IMG/VR virus record: IMGVR_UViG_3300005336_000019 | Location: 1 to 64,000 of that record | From: a virus | Reading direction: 5' to 3' (one strand) | Length of the DNA stretch: 64,000 nt | Part shown: one piece after another, positions 30,130-37,370 of the stretch | Layout of the letters: the number at the start of each line of letters is the position of its first letter | How positions within the stretch are numbered: position 1 is the first letter of the stretch | Translations under genes and position numbers: made by a program | Notes under the pieces: generated by a model | Databases searched by the model: none | Told to the model about the DNA's origin: nothing | Seen by the model: the letters and a program-made list of their open reading frames with translations, nothing else

Positions 30130-30663
30130 ATGAATCAGGCACAACAGCAGGAAGCGGAGATCTTCGACGTTGACGGCACCCTGTGCGACGTCAGCAGCGT
30201 GCGCCACTACGTCACTCCTCCGAACCGCGACTTCCACTCCTTCCACATGGCTTCCGCCTTCTGCCCGCCACACCCCGAGGTAGTCGAGCGGGTGCACGAG
30301 GCCAAGGCGAAAGGCCGGGCCGTCCTCGTAGTGACCGCCCGCATGGCCCGGTACCGGACCCTCACCCGGAAGTGGCTGGAGAGCTGCCAGATCCCGTTCG
30401 ACAGCATCTGGACGCGGGCGAACGACGACTTCCGCAAGGACGCGATCGTGAAGCGGGAGATCCTGGCGAAGATCCGGGCCAACGGGTTCGTCGTGATGAA
30501 GGCGCACGACGACAACCCGGCCGTGGTCGAGGTCTGGGAGGACGAGGGGATCGAGACCAAGATCGTGCCCGGCTGGGACGATCAGTTCACTGGCCTCCTG
30601 CTGCCGCAGGACGGCTTGACCGTGGTCAGGGAGTCTGACCGCATCGGAAAGGGAGAGAAGTGA
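30130..30663 (+). CDS. HAD-family phosphatase, polynucleotide 3'-phosphatase-like
   Basis: 177 aa. HAD motifs are in order: IFDVDGTLCD with nucleophile D13 and D15, VVTARM with T69 (motif II), DAIVKRE with K108 (motif III), and KAHDDNP with D127/D128 (motif IV). This matches the phosphatase domain of phage T4-type polynucleotide kinase, which removes 3' phosphates during RNA/DNA repair. No kinase or ligase domain is present here. A nucleotide phosphatase role is the alternative. Coupled to the next gene by GTGA. Confidence 0.83.
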   Translation: MNQAQQQEAEIFDVDGTLCDVSSVRHYVTPPNRDFHSFHMASAFCPPHPEVVERVHEAKAKGRAVLVVTARMARYRTLTRKWLESCQIPFDSIWTRANDDFRKDAIVKREILAKIRANGFVVMKAHDDNPAVVEVWEDEGIETKIVPGWDDQFTGLLLPQDGLTVVRESDRIGKGEK

Positions 30664-30926
30664 CCATCAAGATCAAGCCGCTGGGCAAGCGGCCCGACTA
30701 CTTCGACGGCGAGTTCGAGGCGACCGAGATCCGCCACGAGCCCTACGACTGGGACGTCTGGCCGACCGGCCCCGTCTTCCCAGAGGGGCACATCTTCCAG
30801 GACAAGGACGGCAACGCCTACGAGATCGTCGTCCCCCGTACCGTCCAGGAGTCCAGGCCCGCCCACTCCGTCCGGTACGTCCACGTCTACCTGTGCCGCC
30901 CGGCCGACCCGAAGGACGCCGTCTGA
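30660..30926 (+). CDS. Hypothetical protein, 88 aa
   Basis: GTG in a GTGA overlap with the HAD gene. Aromatic and acidic (HEPYDWDVWPTGPVFPEGH), C-terminal beta (SVRYVHVYLCRPADPKD). Its TGA overlaps the next ATG. Unknown. Confidence 0.82.
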   Translation: MTIKIKPLGKRPDYFDGEFEATEIRHEPYDWDVWPTGPVFPEGHIFQDKDGNAYEIVVPRTVQESRPAHSVRYVHVYLCRPADPKDAV

Positions 30927-31417
30927 TGCTCTCCGTCACCGACGTGCTGACCCTCATGGCCGAGGGCAAGCCGCTCCCGCAGCAGGAGTTCCCCGACATC
31001 ACCCAGGAGCAGATCGACGACCTCCAGGAGTTCGAACCCGCCCTGCTGAACCGGCTGATCGAGTCGGAGCAGGGCGGCGAGGAGTCCGTCGATACCGTCC
31101 TGGCCGAACTCCAGCAGAAGGTGGACCAGCACGGCTGGTACCCGGTGGTCGCCACTCTCTGCTGGCAGTTCGCGCACCGGTACCACGAGGACATGGTGCC
31201 GGTGAACCTCCAGCTCTCCGACGGCACGGTGGGACTGCTGAAGATGCTCCCCATCGCCAGCCGGGCAGAGGAGAAGGACGAGGGTGCCTGGACGATTCCG
31301 TTCGCCATGCTGGCCAGCCTGGGCGAGGAGGAGGCTCTGGCGTTCACCGTCGGCGCCGCCATGTGCGCGGCCGTCGGATTCATCCAGTCCACCCTGGAAG
31401 AGGAGGCCCGAGGGTGA
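30926..31417 (+). CDS. Hypothetical protein, 163 aa
   Basis: ATG in a TGATG overlap. Helical, acidic N-terminal half (DITQEQIDDLQEFEPALLNR; VDTVLAELQQKVDQHGWY), hydrophobic C-terminal helix (LAFTVGAAMCAAVGFIQS) that might contact membrane. Coupled by GTGA to the next gene. Confidence 0.84.
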   Translation: MLSVTDVLTLMAEGKPLPQQEFPDITQEQIDDLQEFEPALLNRLIESEQGGEESVDTVLAELQQKVDQHGWYPVVATLCWQFAHRYHEDMVPVNLQLSDGTVGLLKMLPIASRAEEKDEGAWTIPFAMLASLGEEEALAFTVGAAMCAAVGFIQSTLEEEARG

Positions 31418-31839
31418 GCACCGACGACATCTACCTCTGCCCGACCTGCGGAAAGCCGTTCGACAAGAGCGACCGGCTCTTCGATTTCGCCATCGCGGCG
31501 CACGAGAAGGACCACACGCCGCAGCGGAACAACCCGGCGAACATGATCCGCTGGAACGAGGACGGCCTGATGTGGTGCTGCGTCCTGTGCGGTGCACCGA
31601 TGCACATCGGCGAGTACACAGCCCGCCAGATGATCATCGGTCACTGCCGGGTGGTGCACGACTCCGTGACCGCAGGCTCTTCTTCCGCCCCCGTTACGGC
31701 CGGGGGCGGCCGGAGTTCCAGCGGCTCGCGCGGGTTCGGCGAGGCGGTCGGCGACATCGTCGAGGACTGCGCCGAGGGAATCGGCAAGGTCTTCAAGGCC
31801 ATCGGGGAAGCTGTCGGCGACGCCTTCTCCGGCAACTAG
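31414..31839 (+). CDS. Double C2H2 zinc-finger-like protein
   Basis: 141 aa, GTG in a GTGA overlap. Two Cys2His2-type units: CPTCGKPF...H...H (residues about 9-34) and CVLCGAPM...H...H (about 56-82). A Ser/Gly-rich linker and an amphipathic C-terminal helix (VGDIVEDCAEGIGKVFKAIG) follow. Probably binds nucleic acid or protein. Followed by the hairpin at 31857. Confidence 0.83.
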   Translation: MSTDDIYLCPTCGKPFDKSDRLFDFAIAAHEKDHTPQRNNPANMIRWNEDGLMWCCVLCGAPMHIGEYTARQMIIGHCRVVHDSVTAGSSSAPVTAGGGRSSSGSRGFGEAVGDIVEDCAEGIGKVFKAIGEAVGDAFSGN

Positions 31840-31856
31840 CCGGAGAACATCCGGAT

Positions 31857-31890
31857 GGCGGCCGTCTCGACCATCGTCTTGACGGCCGCC
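31857..31890. terminator. Terminator-like hairpin
   Basis: Perfect 10-bp arms GGCGGCCGTC (31857-31866) and GACGGCCGCC (31881-31890). A TTGACG (31879-31884) overlaps the 3' arm and may belong to a promoter for the gene at 31940 (-10-like TATGTA at 31906). Confidence 0.6.
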
Positions 31891-31939
31891 ACCTCGATCG
31901 TGTTCTATGTAGTCACACACCCGGAAAGGTGAGAGAAAA

Positions 31940-33052
31940 GTGGCGCGAGAAGAGAACCTTTCGACCATCGAGAGGATGCTGGGATTCGAGTTCGTCTCGG
32001 ACCCCCGCAAGGCGCGGTTCCCGATCCCGGAGACGCCGCAGGAGTACCTGAAGAAGAACCCCGAGCGGCCCTACCCGCACCCGTCCATGAAGATCACCCC
32101 CGAGATGGCGCGCGACGTCCTCAAGTACCGGGTGATCCGCGTCGAGCGGATGCCGCGCGAGCTGCGTCACCCCGAGGTCACGGCCAACCGCCGCTTCCTC
32201 ATCACGACGCTCAACGGCACCAAGAAGAACAAGGGCCTCGTCTCCATCGTTGCCGACGGCGGCTGGGACGACCGGATCTCCACCTCCGTGGTCTTCACGG
32301 AGGACGGCTTCCTGCTCGACGGCCAGCACCGGTTCGCCGCCTGCGCCCTGTCGGGCAAGACGATCGAGGTCCCGGTCACCACGAACGGCCAGTGGGGCAC
32401 CTTCTCCGTGCTCGACACGGGCCGTGGCCGCAACGCCGGTCAGCTCCTCGGTGACATCCCCTACCCGGACCAGTCGGCCGCCGCCGCCAAGCTCATCCTC
32501 CCGGTCATCCGGGGCACCGAGCGCACCGAGTGGACCGTCGCCGACGCCAGCAACCAGGAGATCTACGAGCTGGTCCACGGCTGGCCCTTCTTCCACGAGA
32601 CGTGGGAGGGCTCCGGCTCCTGGATGAAGCACGTGCTCCAGGCGGCGGCCAGCCGGATCCCGCCGAGCGCCCTGGCGGCCTCCGTCATGATGGCGCTGGC
32701 GGCCGGTGCGAACGCCTCGCACGTCCAGGAGTTCCTGAACGGCCTGAAGCCGGGCTACCGCGACGGCTTCCCCCGGATCGGGCCCAAGGGCGAGGACCCG
32801 CGTCACCTGCTGCGCCGCCAGTACATGAACAAGGGCAACCGGAAGCCCACCGACAAGGACCGCCGCGACCAGGTCAGTCACGTCCGCAAGGCGATGGACG
32901 TCTGGCTGGAGTGGAGGGCCCACGAGGAGGGTGACCCGAAGGCGAAGGTCGTCGAGCTGCTGAAGCTCCAGGCCGCCGCCGAGAACGCCGACCTGCCCGA
33001 GGTCTGGCACGCCGACGCCGTTCGTCAGTTCCACAGCGAGAGGGTTTCCTGA
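31940..33052 (+). CDS. ParB/Srx-like nuclease-fold protein
   Basis: 370 aa, GTG behind GGA AAGGTGAGAG. The key motif is FLLDGQHRFAAC (residues 124-135): GQHR is the nucleotide-binding or nuclease box of ParB/Srx-fold proteins. Domain core spans about 60-200, and the C-terminal 150 residues are helical and basic. Phage members of this group are annotated as ParB-like nuclease-domain proteins, with roles in DNA binding, segregation or host takeover. Two bases from the next gene, which may be its partner. Confidence 0.8.
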   Translation: MAREENLSTIERMLGFEFVSDPRKARFPIPETPQEYLKKNPERPYPHPSMKITPEMARDVLKYRVIRVERMPRELRHPEVTANRRFLITTLNGTKKNKGLVSIVADGGWDDRISTSVVFTEDGFLLDGQHRFAACALSGKTIEVPVTTNGQWGTFSVLDTGRGRNAGQLLGDIPYPDQSAAAAKLILPVIRGTERTEWTVADASNQEIYELVHGWPFFHETWEGSGSWMKHVLQAAASRIPPSALAASVMMALAAGANASHVQEFLNGLKPGYRDGFPRIGPKGEDPRHLLRRQYMNKGNRKPTDKDRRDQVSHVRKAMDVWLEWRAHEEGDPKAKVVELLKLQAAAENADLPEVWHADAVRQFHSERVS

Positions 33053-33054
33053 AC

Positions 33055-33465
33055 ATGGCCGAGATCTGGCTGCGTCCCGAGTTCCAGGGGCGCGAGAAGG
33101 AGCTGGAGACCCGGGTCGACTTCGAGCGGCGTACGGGCATCTCCGCCCAGTCCCTGTCCTCCAAGTTCTCCAACTACGCCGACCGGCTGCCGAAGCTGGT
33201 CAAGCGCAACGGCAAGCTGAAGTACTTCGTCGCCGTCGAACTCGACGAGTTCGTGGGCTGGATCGAGGCTCACGCGGGCACCCGCTCCGAGGCTGACGTC
33301 CGCCGTGCCGAACTGGCCCGGGTCCAGAACGCGATCGAGGACACGATGGAGCGGGTCGCCGACCGGCAGCGCGACCTCGACAAGGCGAAGCGCGACCTGG
33401 CCAAGTACCAGCGCCAGGCGAAGACCCTGAAGTCCGACATCGAGTTCCTGGACCAGGTCGAGTAA
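33055..33465 (+). CDS. HTH plus coiled-coil protein, 136 aa
   Basis: ATG 2 bases after the ParB-like stop. Residues 20-45 (RRTGISAQSLSSKFSNYADR) look like a helix-turn-helix, and residues 80-136 are a coiled coil (NAIEDTMERVADRQRDLDKA). Operon position suggests it works with the ParB-like protein, for example as a DNA-binding adaptor. Followed by the terminator at 33510. Confidence 0.82.
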   Translation: MAEIWLRPEFQGREKELETRVDFERRTGISAQSLSSKFSNYADRLPKLVKRNGKLKYFVAVELDEFVGWIEAHAGTRSEADVRRAELARVQNAIEDTMERVADRQRDLDKAKRDLAKYQRQAKTLKSDIEFLDQVE

Positions 33466-33509
33466 CACCGCAGAATCCGGCCGCTTTTCGGTGGCTGGCG
33501 AGCAGCGAG

Positions 33510-33534
33510 AGAGGGCCCTCCGGGGCCCTCTTTT
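33510..33534 (+). terminator. Intrinsic terminator
   Basis: 9-bp stem AGAGGGCCC (33510-33518) and GGGCCCTCT (33523-33531), loop TCCG, T tract to 33534. Classic rho-independent terminator. Confidence 0.88.
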
Positions 33535-33569
33535 CGTGGTACCGTATTGCTCAAGGGAAGGAGAATACC

Positions 33570-33770
33570 GTGGAGTTCACGGTCGAGGTATTCGACTACG
33601 GACGGTATGGCTGCACGGTGAAGGAGCCCCGCACGGGGCTCTCTGGTGAGGGTGACACCAAGGAAGAAGCGATGGACGATCTCCGGAGGAAACTCTGGAG
33701 CCACATCGAGTACGACTTCGTCCCGCCCGAAGAGGGTCCGACCCGCAGCATCGAGAAGATCACCATCTGA
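33570..33770 (+). CDS. HicB-like protein, 66 aa
   Basis: GTG behind AAGGGAAGGAGAAT. The strand plus YGCTVKEPRTGLSGEGDTKE and helix EAMDDLRRKLWSHI fit the HicB/DUF1902 fold of antitoxins (GxGxTxEEA pattern). No HicA partner is adjacent, so it may be a solitary antitoxin mimic or an unrelated small fold. Confidence 0.6.
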   Translation: MEFTVEVFDYGRYGCTVKEPRTGLSGEGDTKEEAMDDLRRKLWSHIEYDFVPPEEGPTRSIEKITI

Positions 33771-33781
33771 AGGAGACCGTC

Positions 33782-34069
33782 GTGTACACCCTGGTCAGGC
33801 ACAACCTCTGGACGATCGAGTGCTTCCCCCGCTTCCGGCGGGGGCTGGAGCCGCTGCTCATCAGTCCGATGACAGCACGGCGTGTGCGCGAGGAGGGCGG
33901 GGTCCTCTTCTCCACTCCGGAGGAGGCATGGGACGCGGCTGAGGGGTTCATGTACCCGGCCGGGGACACGACGGTTCCGGCCAATCCGGTCGGATCTTTC
34001 AAGGACATCTTCTTCCTGCGCCAGCCGCTTTTCGTTCCGGAATTTTCCGGCGATCTCATCGCGGCATAG
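33782..34069 (+). CDS. Hypothetical protein, 95 aa
   Basis: GTG with GAAGGAGACC upstream. Contains VRHNLWTIECFPRFRRGLEP and a hydrophobic C-terminus (FKDIFFLRQPLFVPEF). Not recognised. Confidence 0.8.
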   Translation: MYTLVRHNLWTIECFPRFRRGLEPLLISPMTARRVREEGGVLFSTPEEAWDAAEGFMYPAGDTTVPANPVGSFKDIFFLRQPLFVPEFSGDLIAA

Positions 34070-34080
34070 GCTGGGTGCAG

Positions 34081-34103
34081 GTGCAGGTCAACGCGGGTAA
34101 CAT
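34081..34103 (+). promoter_or_regulatory. Promoter, GTGCAGGTCAACG class, copy 1
   Basis: GTGCAGGTCAACG (34081-34093), four bases, then -10-like TAACAT (34098-34103). Identical 13-mer and spacing occur at 39282. Drives the gene at 34138. Confidence 0.62.
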
Positions 34104-34137
34104 CCTGCACTGTTTCCGGCAGTGAGGGAGTTGAGCA

Positions 34138-34608
34138 ATGGCACGCGTTCACGGTGTGTATCTGAGGAAGCCTCCGAAGGGTCCATCGTCCTACACCTCG
34201 AAGGAAGCGGCACTGGCCGCTTCGCCCACCCTGGTCGTGCCGGATGCGGCCTTCCCGAAGAACAAGGTCGAGTCGGTCAGGAACGCGGCCTTCCGGGTGA
34301 ACTCGGGAGGCCGTGGCGACTGGTCGCCGGGGCAGTTCTTCGCGATCTGGGACTACGCACAGGATGTCGTCCTGCGCGTACGCCGGGACGAGGACGGTGA
34401 CGGCCCGGTCGAGGTCATCGGCTTCGTCAAGGAGGGCGAGGTCATCGGGAGCACCGGGGAATCCGTCGGCTCCCTGGAGGCGGTCCTGAAGGAAGAGGAC
34501 GTCGAGACCGGCGGGTGGGTGCTGCTGATCGGCATCCACCCGAACGTGCCCGAGGGCTGGGAAGAAGTGGTGAGCGCTCCGGGCAGCCGGAAGCGCAAGA
34601 AGAGCTGA
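34138..34608 (+). CDS. Hypothetical protein, 156 aa
   Basis: ATG with GTGAGGGAGTTGAGCA upstream. Basic N-terminus (GVYLRKPPKGPSSYTSKEAA), beta-rich middle (FFAIWDYAQDVVLRVRRDED), basic tail RKRKKS. A GGGCGGGGCC/GGCCCCGCC hairpin follows at about 34611-34634. Unknown. Confidence 0.84.
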   Translation: MARVHGVYLRKPPKGPSSYTSKEAALAASPTLVVPDAAFPKNKVESVRNAAFRVNSGGRGDWSPGQFFAIWDYAQDVVLRVRRDEDGDGPVEVIGFVKEGEVIGSTGESVGSLEAVLKEEDVETGGWVLLIGIHPNVPEGWEEVVSAPGSRKRKKS

Positions 34609-34650
34609 AGGGCGGGGCCTCGCACGGCCCCGCCACGGAAGGGAGACAGG

Positions 34651-34815
34651 GTGGAAACGCGCGTCGTGATCAGGGACAACCTGACCGAGAAGACGATCGA
34701 GCTGATCGCGGATCTCAGCCCCGAGGATGTCGGGCTGATCAACGGAATCGGCGAGCGGGTGGCGCAGGGAACCGGCTGGGATGTGACGGTCCTGGCGGTT
34801 GAGGCGGAGAAGTGA
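34651..34815 (+). CDS. Small hypothetical protein, 54 aa
   Basis: GTG behind GGAAGGGAGACAGG. Compact beta-alpha protein (VVIRDNLTEKTIELIADLSP; GERVAQGTGWDVTVLAVEAE). The stop overlaps the next GTG, supporting reality. Confidence 0.75.
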   Translation: METRVVIRDNLTEKTIELIADLSPEDVGLINGIGERVAQGTGWDVTVLAVEAEK

Positions 34816-35321
34816 GCCTCGATCCTCACGAGCTGGGATGGCACGAGTTCTGGCTGAGGATCGGGGTGATCTTCTTCATTCTGCTGCTCCTGCTGCTGGC
34901 CGTTCTGGTCGTGGGCCGGATCCTGCTGACCGCCTATGACCTGGCCCACTGGGTGAAGAGGAAGATCCACGGGGAGGAAGAAGAGATGTCGCCTGTGCGC
35001 ATGCACCGAGCCCTGCTGAGCCTGATCCCGGTCTCGCGCCGGAACCAGGCGGAGAAGCTGCTGAGGGGGCTCCTGGCGGCCGACGAGAGCGGTCGTGAGG
35101 TGTTCGTTGCGGAGTACGACGGCCAGCCCGCCAGCGTCCACGTGAGCGCCGAGGCGGCGATGTCCGCCTGCGCCCGGCACCTGTCGGCCGAGCCCGGTCC
35201 GGATGTCCCGTGGGACTGGTTCGAGGACGAGTACGGCTGGGTGATGCGGCGGATCGATCTCGACACCGACAAGCCGCTCAGCCTGCTGGGCGGCAAGGTG
35301 ACCCGGACTGAGGTCGAGTGA
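34812..35321 (+). CDS. Membrane-anchored hypothetical protein
   Basis: 169 aa, GTG in a GTGA overlap. A single strong membrane helix at about residues 14-40 (LRIGVIFFILLLLLLAVLVV), then a basic stop (WVKRKIHGEEEE) and a soluble acidic domain, expected in the cytoplasm if positive-inside holds. Precedes the lipoprotein gene, so this may be an envelope-directed pair. Confidence 0.85.
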   Translation: MSLDPHELGWHEFWLRIGVIFFILLLLLLAVLVVGRILLTAYDLAHWVKRKIHGEEEEMSPVRMHRALLSLIPVSRRNQAEKLLRGLLAADESGREVFVAEYDGQPASVHVSAEAAMSACARHLSAEPGPDVPWDWFEDEYGWVMRRIDLDTDKPLSLLGGKVTRTEVE

Positions 35322-35347
35322 GGGAAGTTCTGAGCTAGGCATGAGGT

Positions 35348-35377
35348 TCAACTTCGCCTCATCGCAGTAGAGTTGAA
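35348..35377 (+). promoter_or_regulatory. Promoter, TCAACT-N13-GTANAGTTGAA class, copy 1
   Basis: TCAACT (35348-35353), 13 bases, GTAGAGTTGAA (35367-35377) with -10-like TAGAGT inside. The halves form an inverted repeat (TTCAACT/AGTTGAA). The same layout occurs on the minus strand at 48759-48788. Confidence 0.6.
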
Positions 35378-35403
35378 GAACGCCAACGGGAAGAGAGAAG
35401 AAC

Positions 35404-35738
35404 GTGAACGGCATGAAGAAGATCGCCACGGTCACCGGCTCGGCAGCCCTTGCCCTGGCCCTGCTGACGGGCTGCGGCTCCAACGACAAGCGCGACGTCG
35501 AGGGCGTGAAGTCGATGGACCCCGACTACATCGAGGTCTACAACAACACCGACGGCCGCCCGAACGTGGTCCTGCTCTGCATCCGGGGCGTCGGCTTCGC
35601 GTCGGCTTCGCCTCGACCACGCGCGACTACACGTCCCTCATGCCCATCGAGAAGTGGGACGACTTCTGCAAGACGAAGATGAAGGAGCGTTCGGTCCAGG
35701 ACGACCAGCGCGGCGAGAACGGCAACGGCCCGAGCTGA
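35404..35738 (+). pseudogene. Secreted lipoprotein broken by an 11-bp duplication
   Basis: Starts at GTG 35404 (or ATG 35413). The signal peptide KKIATVTGSAALALALLTGC has a clear lipobox ending at Cys. At 35590-35600 and 35601-35611 the 11-mer GTCGGCTTCGC occurs twice in tandem. The second copy shifts the frame, giving a wrong C-terminus ending at 35682. Removing one copy restores a protein ending STTRDYTSLMPIEKWDDFC... at TGA 35738, about 107 aa. Small phage lipoproteins can act in superinfection exclusion; here that is inference. Confidence 0.8.
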
Positions 35739-35754
35739 CCGGCCAGCAGGCACT

Positions 35755-35788
35755 GAGAAGGGGCGTCCCGCAAGGGGCGCCCCTTCTC
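35755..35788. terminator. Bidirectional terminator between convergent genes
   Basis: 11-bp arms GAGAAGGGGCG (35755-35765) and CGCCCCTTCTC (35778-35788), between the plus-strand lipoprotein and the minus-strand gene at 35805. Confidence 0.78.
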
Positions 35789-35804
35789 TGCGTTCCGGCT
35801 CCGC

Positions 35805-36095
35805 TCAGACGCCGTGCACCGACAGGCCGGGAACCCAGAACCGGGTGTCCCCCGTCTCGGTGTGCTGGAGCTGCACACGATCGGCCAGCATCAGCAGGTC
35901 GTCCGCGTGCCGGTACTGCACGGCCAGCGCCACCAGGAAGGCGCTGTACTCCCGGACGTCGGCCTCCAGGTAGAGGCAGTCCGCCCCGTTGTCGGGGTGC
36001 GGCCCCCGCTTCAGCCCGCGCCACGTCAGGTTGGCGAAGGTCAGGGCGCGGCCGACTGCATCCCGGCTGAGGCTTATCCGCGTATCCGAGTCCAC
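35805..36095 (-). CDS. Hypothetical protein, 96 aa
   Basis: Lone minus-strand gene in this block, ATG with GAGGAGAAACGAGGGGG upstream on its strand. Helix-rich (YSAFLVALAVQYRHADDLLM). Divergent from the gene at 36176, so the 36096-36175 spacer should hold two promoters. Unknown function. Confidence 0.8.
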   Translation of the reverse strand: MDSDTRISLSRDAVGRALTFANLTWRGLKRGPHPDNGADCLYLEADVREYSAFLVALAVQYRHADDLLMLADRVQLQHTETGDTRFWVPGLSVHGV

Positions 36096-36175
36096 TTTTT
36101 ACCCCCTCGTTTCTCCTCTTTTCCTGCCTGTATTCTACCCCTATCCCCTGGTCAGAGCGATAGAAGAGGTTCAAG

Positions 36176-36421
36176 TTGCAACCGCTGAACGTGGTGGAGC
36201 AGGAGTTCGAAGGGGCTGCGATGATGGTGGCAGTCCCCCAGACCGGCACCTTTCTTCAGGATCCCCACGTGCCCATGCCGTCGCCCCTGCGCGCCCTCCT
36301 GTATGCCACCATCGCCACCCTCCTCGCCGTCTCCCTGTACGTATGCGTCGAGGCGGCCGTCATGATCTACGACTTCTACCAGATCATCCAGTGGTTGGGG
36401 GCGCTTGCGGAGCATCCCTGA
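36176..36421 (+). CDS. Membrane protein, 81 aa
   Basis: TTG 36176 is the best-placed start (AGAAGAGG just upstream); GTG 36191 and ATG 36221 are alternatives. One long hydrophobic segment (LLYATIATLLAVSLYVCVEA and following AVMIYDFYQII) is a likely membrane helix. Unknown role, possibly envelope or lysis related. Confidence 0.68.
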   Translation: MQPLNVVEQEFEGAAMMVAVPQTGTFLQDPHVPMPSPLRALLYATIATLLAVSLYVCVEAAVMIYDFYQIIQWLGALAEHP

Positions 36422-36455
36422 GACACTGCCCGTACGAATCGAAGGGGAGGTCGAG

Positions 36456-36632
36456 ATGACCACGCAAGCCAGCTCCAGCGGGTGCAGCAGCACCACGACC
36501 GGGATCCGTGGATCCCTCACCGGCCGCGTCGCCCGCGAACCGGTGCGGAACTACTGGCCGGATCACGACATGACCCCGAGGACCGACTTCATCAGCGAGC
36601 GGAACCGCACCGCTTTGATGTGGCGACTCTGA
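36456..36632 (+). CDS. Small hypothetical protein, 58 aa
   Basis: ATG behind GAAGGGGAGGTCGAG. Ser/Thr-rich start (TTQASSSGCSSTTTGIRGS) and a basic middle (RVAREPVRNYWPDHD). Followed by a possible promoter (TAGGAT at about 36647). Unknown. Confidence 0.7.
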   Translation: MTTQASSSGCSSTTTGIRGSLTGRVAREPVRNYWPDHDMTPRTDFISERNRTALMWRL

Positions 36633-36686
36633 CACCCTTTTCCCGGTAGGATTTCCCCAGGAAAACGGAGAAGAGGGGACCGGGAA

Positions 36687-37205
36687 ATGTCGAAGTGGCC
36701 TCAGCCTCACGAGGGCGTCACCGGAATCAAGCGGACCCGGGACGATCTGCTCGCCCTCGACGAGGCCGCCATGCAGCGGCGGGTGGTGATCCTTCAGATC
36801 GCCACCGAGCTGTGGAGAGCGGCGCTGAACGGCGCCCACACCGAGAGCGGCCGGGAGCTGTACGAGCGGATGGCAAATCCCCGGATGGGTGATCTCGTGG
36901 TCGAGACCGTCGGCATGCGAACGCCGCTCGGCCGGGACTCCGACGGCGATGCACGGGCAGTCACCTGCTTCGGCATTCTGCTGGGCCAGCGCACCGAGTG
37001 GTCATGCACCGATGAAAAGTGGCGCGAGTACCAGGCGGAGGCGGAGGCGGAGGGCTACACCCTGGCCGACGCCGACCGGATCACTGACGAGGGCGCCTAC
37101 GTGCAGTACGGCCCGGAACCGCAGGACATCTGCCGCTGGGCGAACTGCTCCCTCATCGCGCTACCGACCGGCATGCTCTACCACACGGCCGACCAGAACC
37201 CCTGA
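36687..37205 (+). CDS. Hypothetical protein, 172 aa
   Basis: ATG behind GAGAAGAGGGGACCGGG. Helical N-terminal half (DLLALDEAAMQRRVVILQIA), acidic centre (REYQAEAEAEGYTLADADR) and three Cys in the C-terminus. Ends in the convergent terminator at 37314. Confidence 0.84.
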   Translation: MSKWPQPHEGVTGIKRTRDDLLALDEAAMQRRVVILQIATELWRAALNGAHTESGRELYERMANPRMGDLVVETVGMRTPLGRDSDGDARAVTCFGILLGQRTEWSCTDEKWREYQAEAEAEGYTLADADRITDEGAYVQYGPEPQDICRWANCSLIALPTGMLYHTADQNP

Positions 37206-37313
37206 GTTCTTCCCGGCTGTTCGGACTCTTCCGGATCTCTTGCCCGGCGGACCGGGCGGGCGCAATGATGGATCTGCTCACGAGGCGCCTGCGGTGACCC
37301 GGACGGCCCTCCA

Positions 37314-37363
37314 GAACCCCGCTGCCCGGCCTTGCCCGGCCGACTTCACCGGCAGCGGGGTTC
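37314..37363. terminator. Bidirectional terminator between convergent genes
   Basis: Perfect 13-bp arms GAACCCCGCTGCC (37314-37326) and GGCAGCGGGGTTC (37351-37363) between the 36687 (+) and 37371 (-) genes. The rest of the 37206-37370 spacer shows nothing else. Confidence 0.78.
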
Positions 37364-37370
37364 GCCCATC

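Noticed and set aside
33570-34069. HicB plus HicA toxin-antitoxin pair
   Set aside because: The following gene (33782) lacks the HicA double-stranded RNA-binding pattern, so only the HicB-like fold is suggested.
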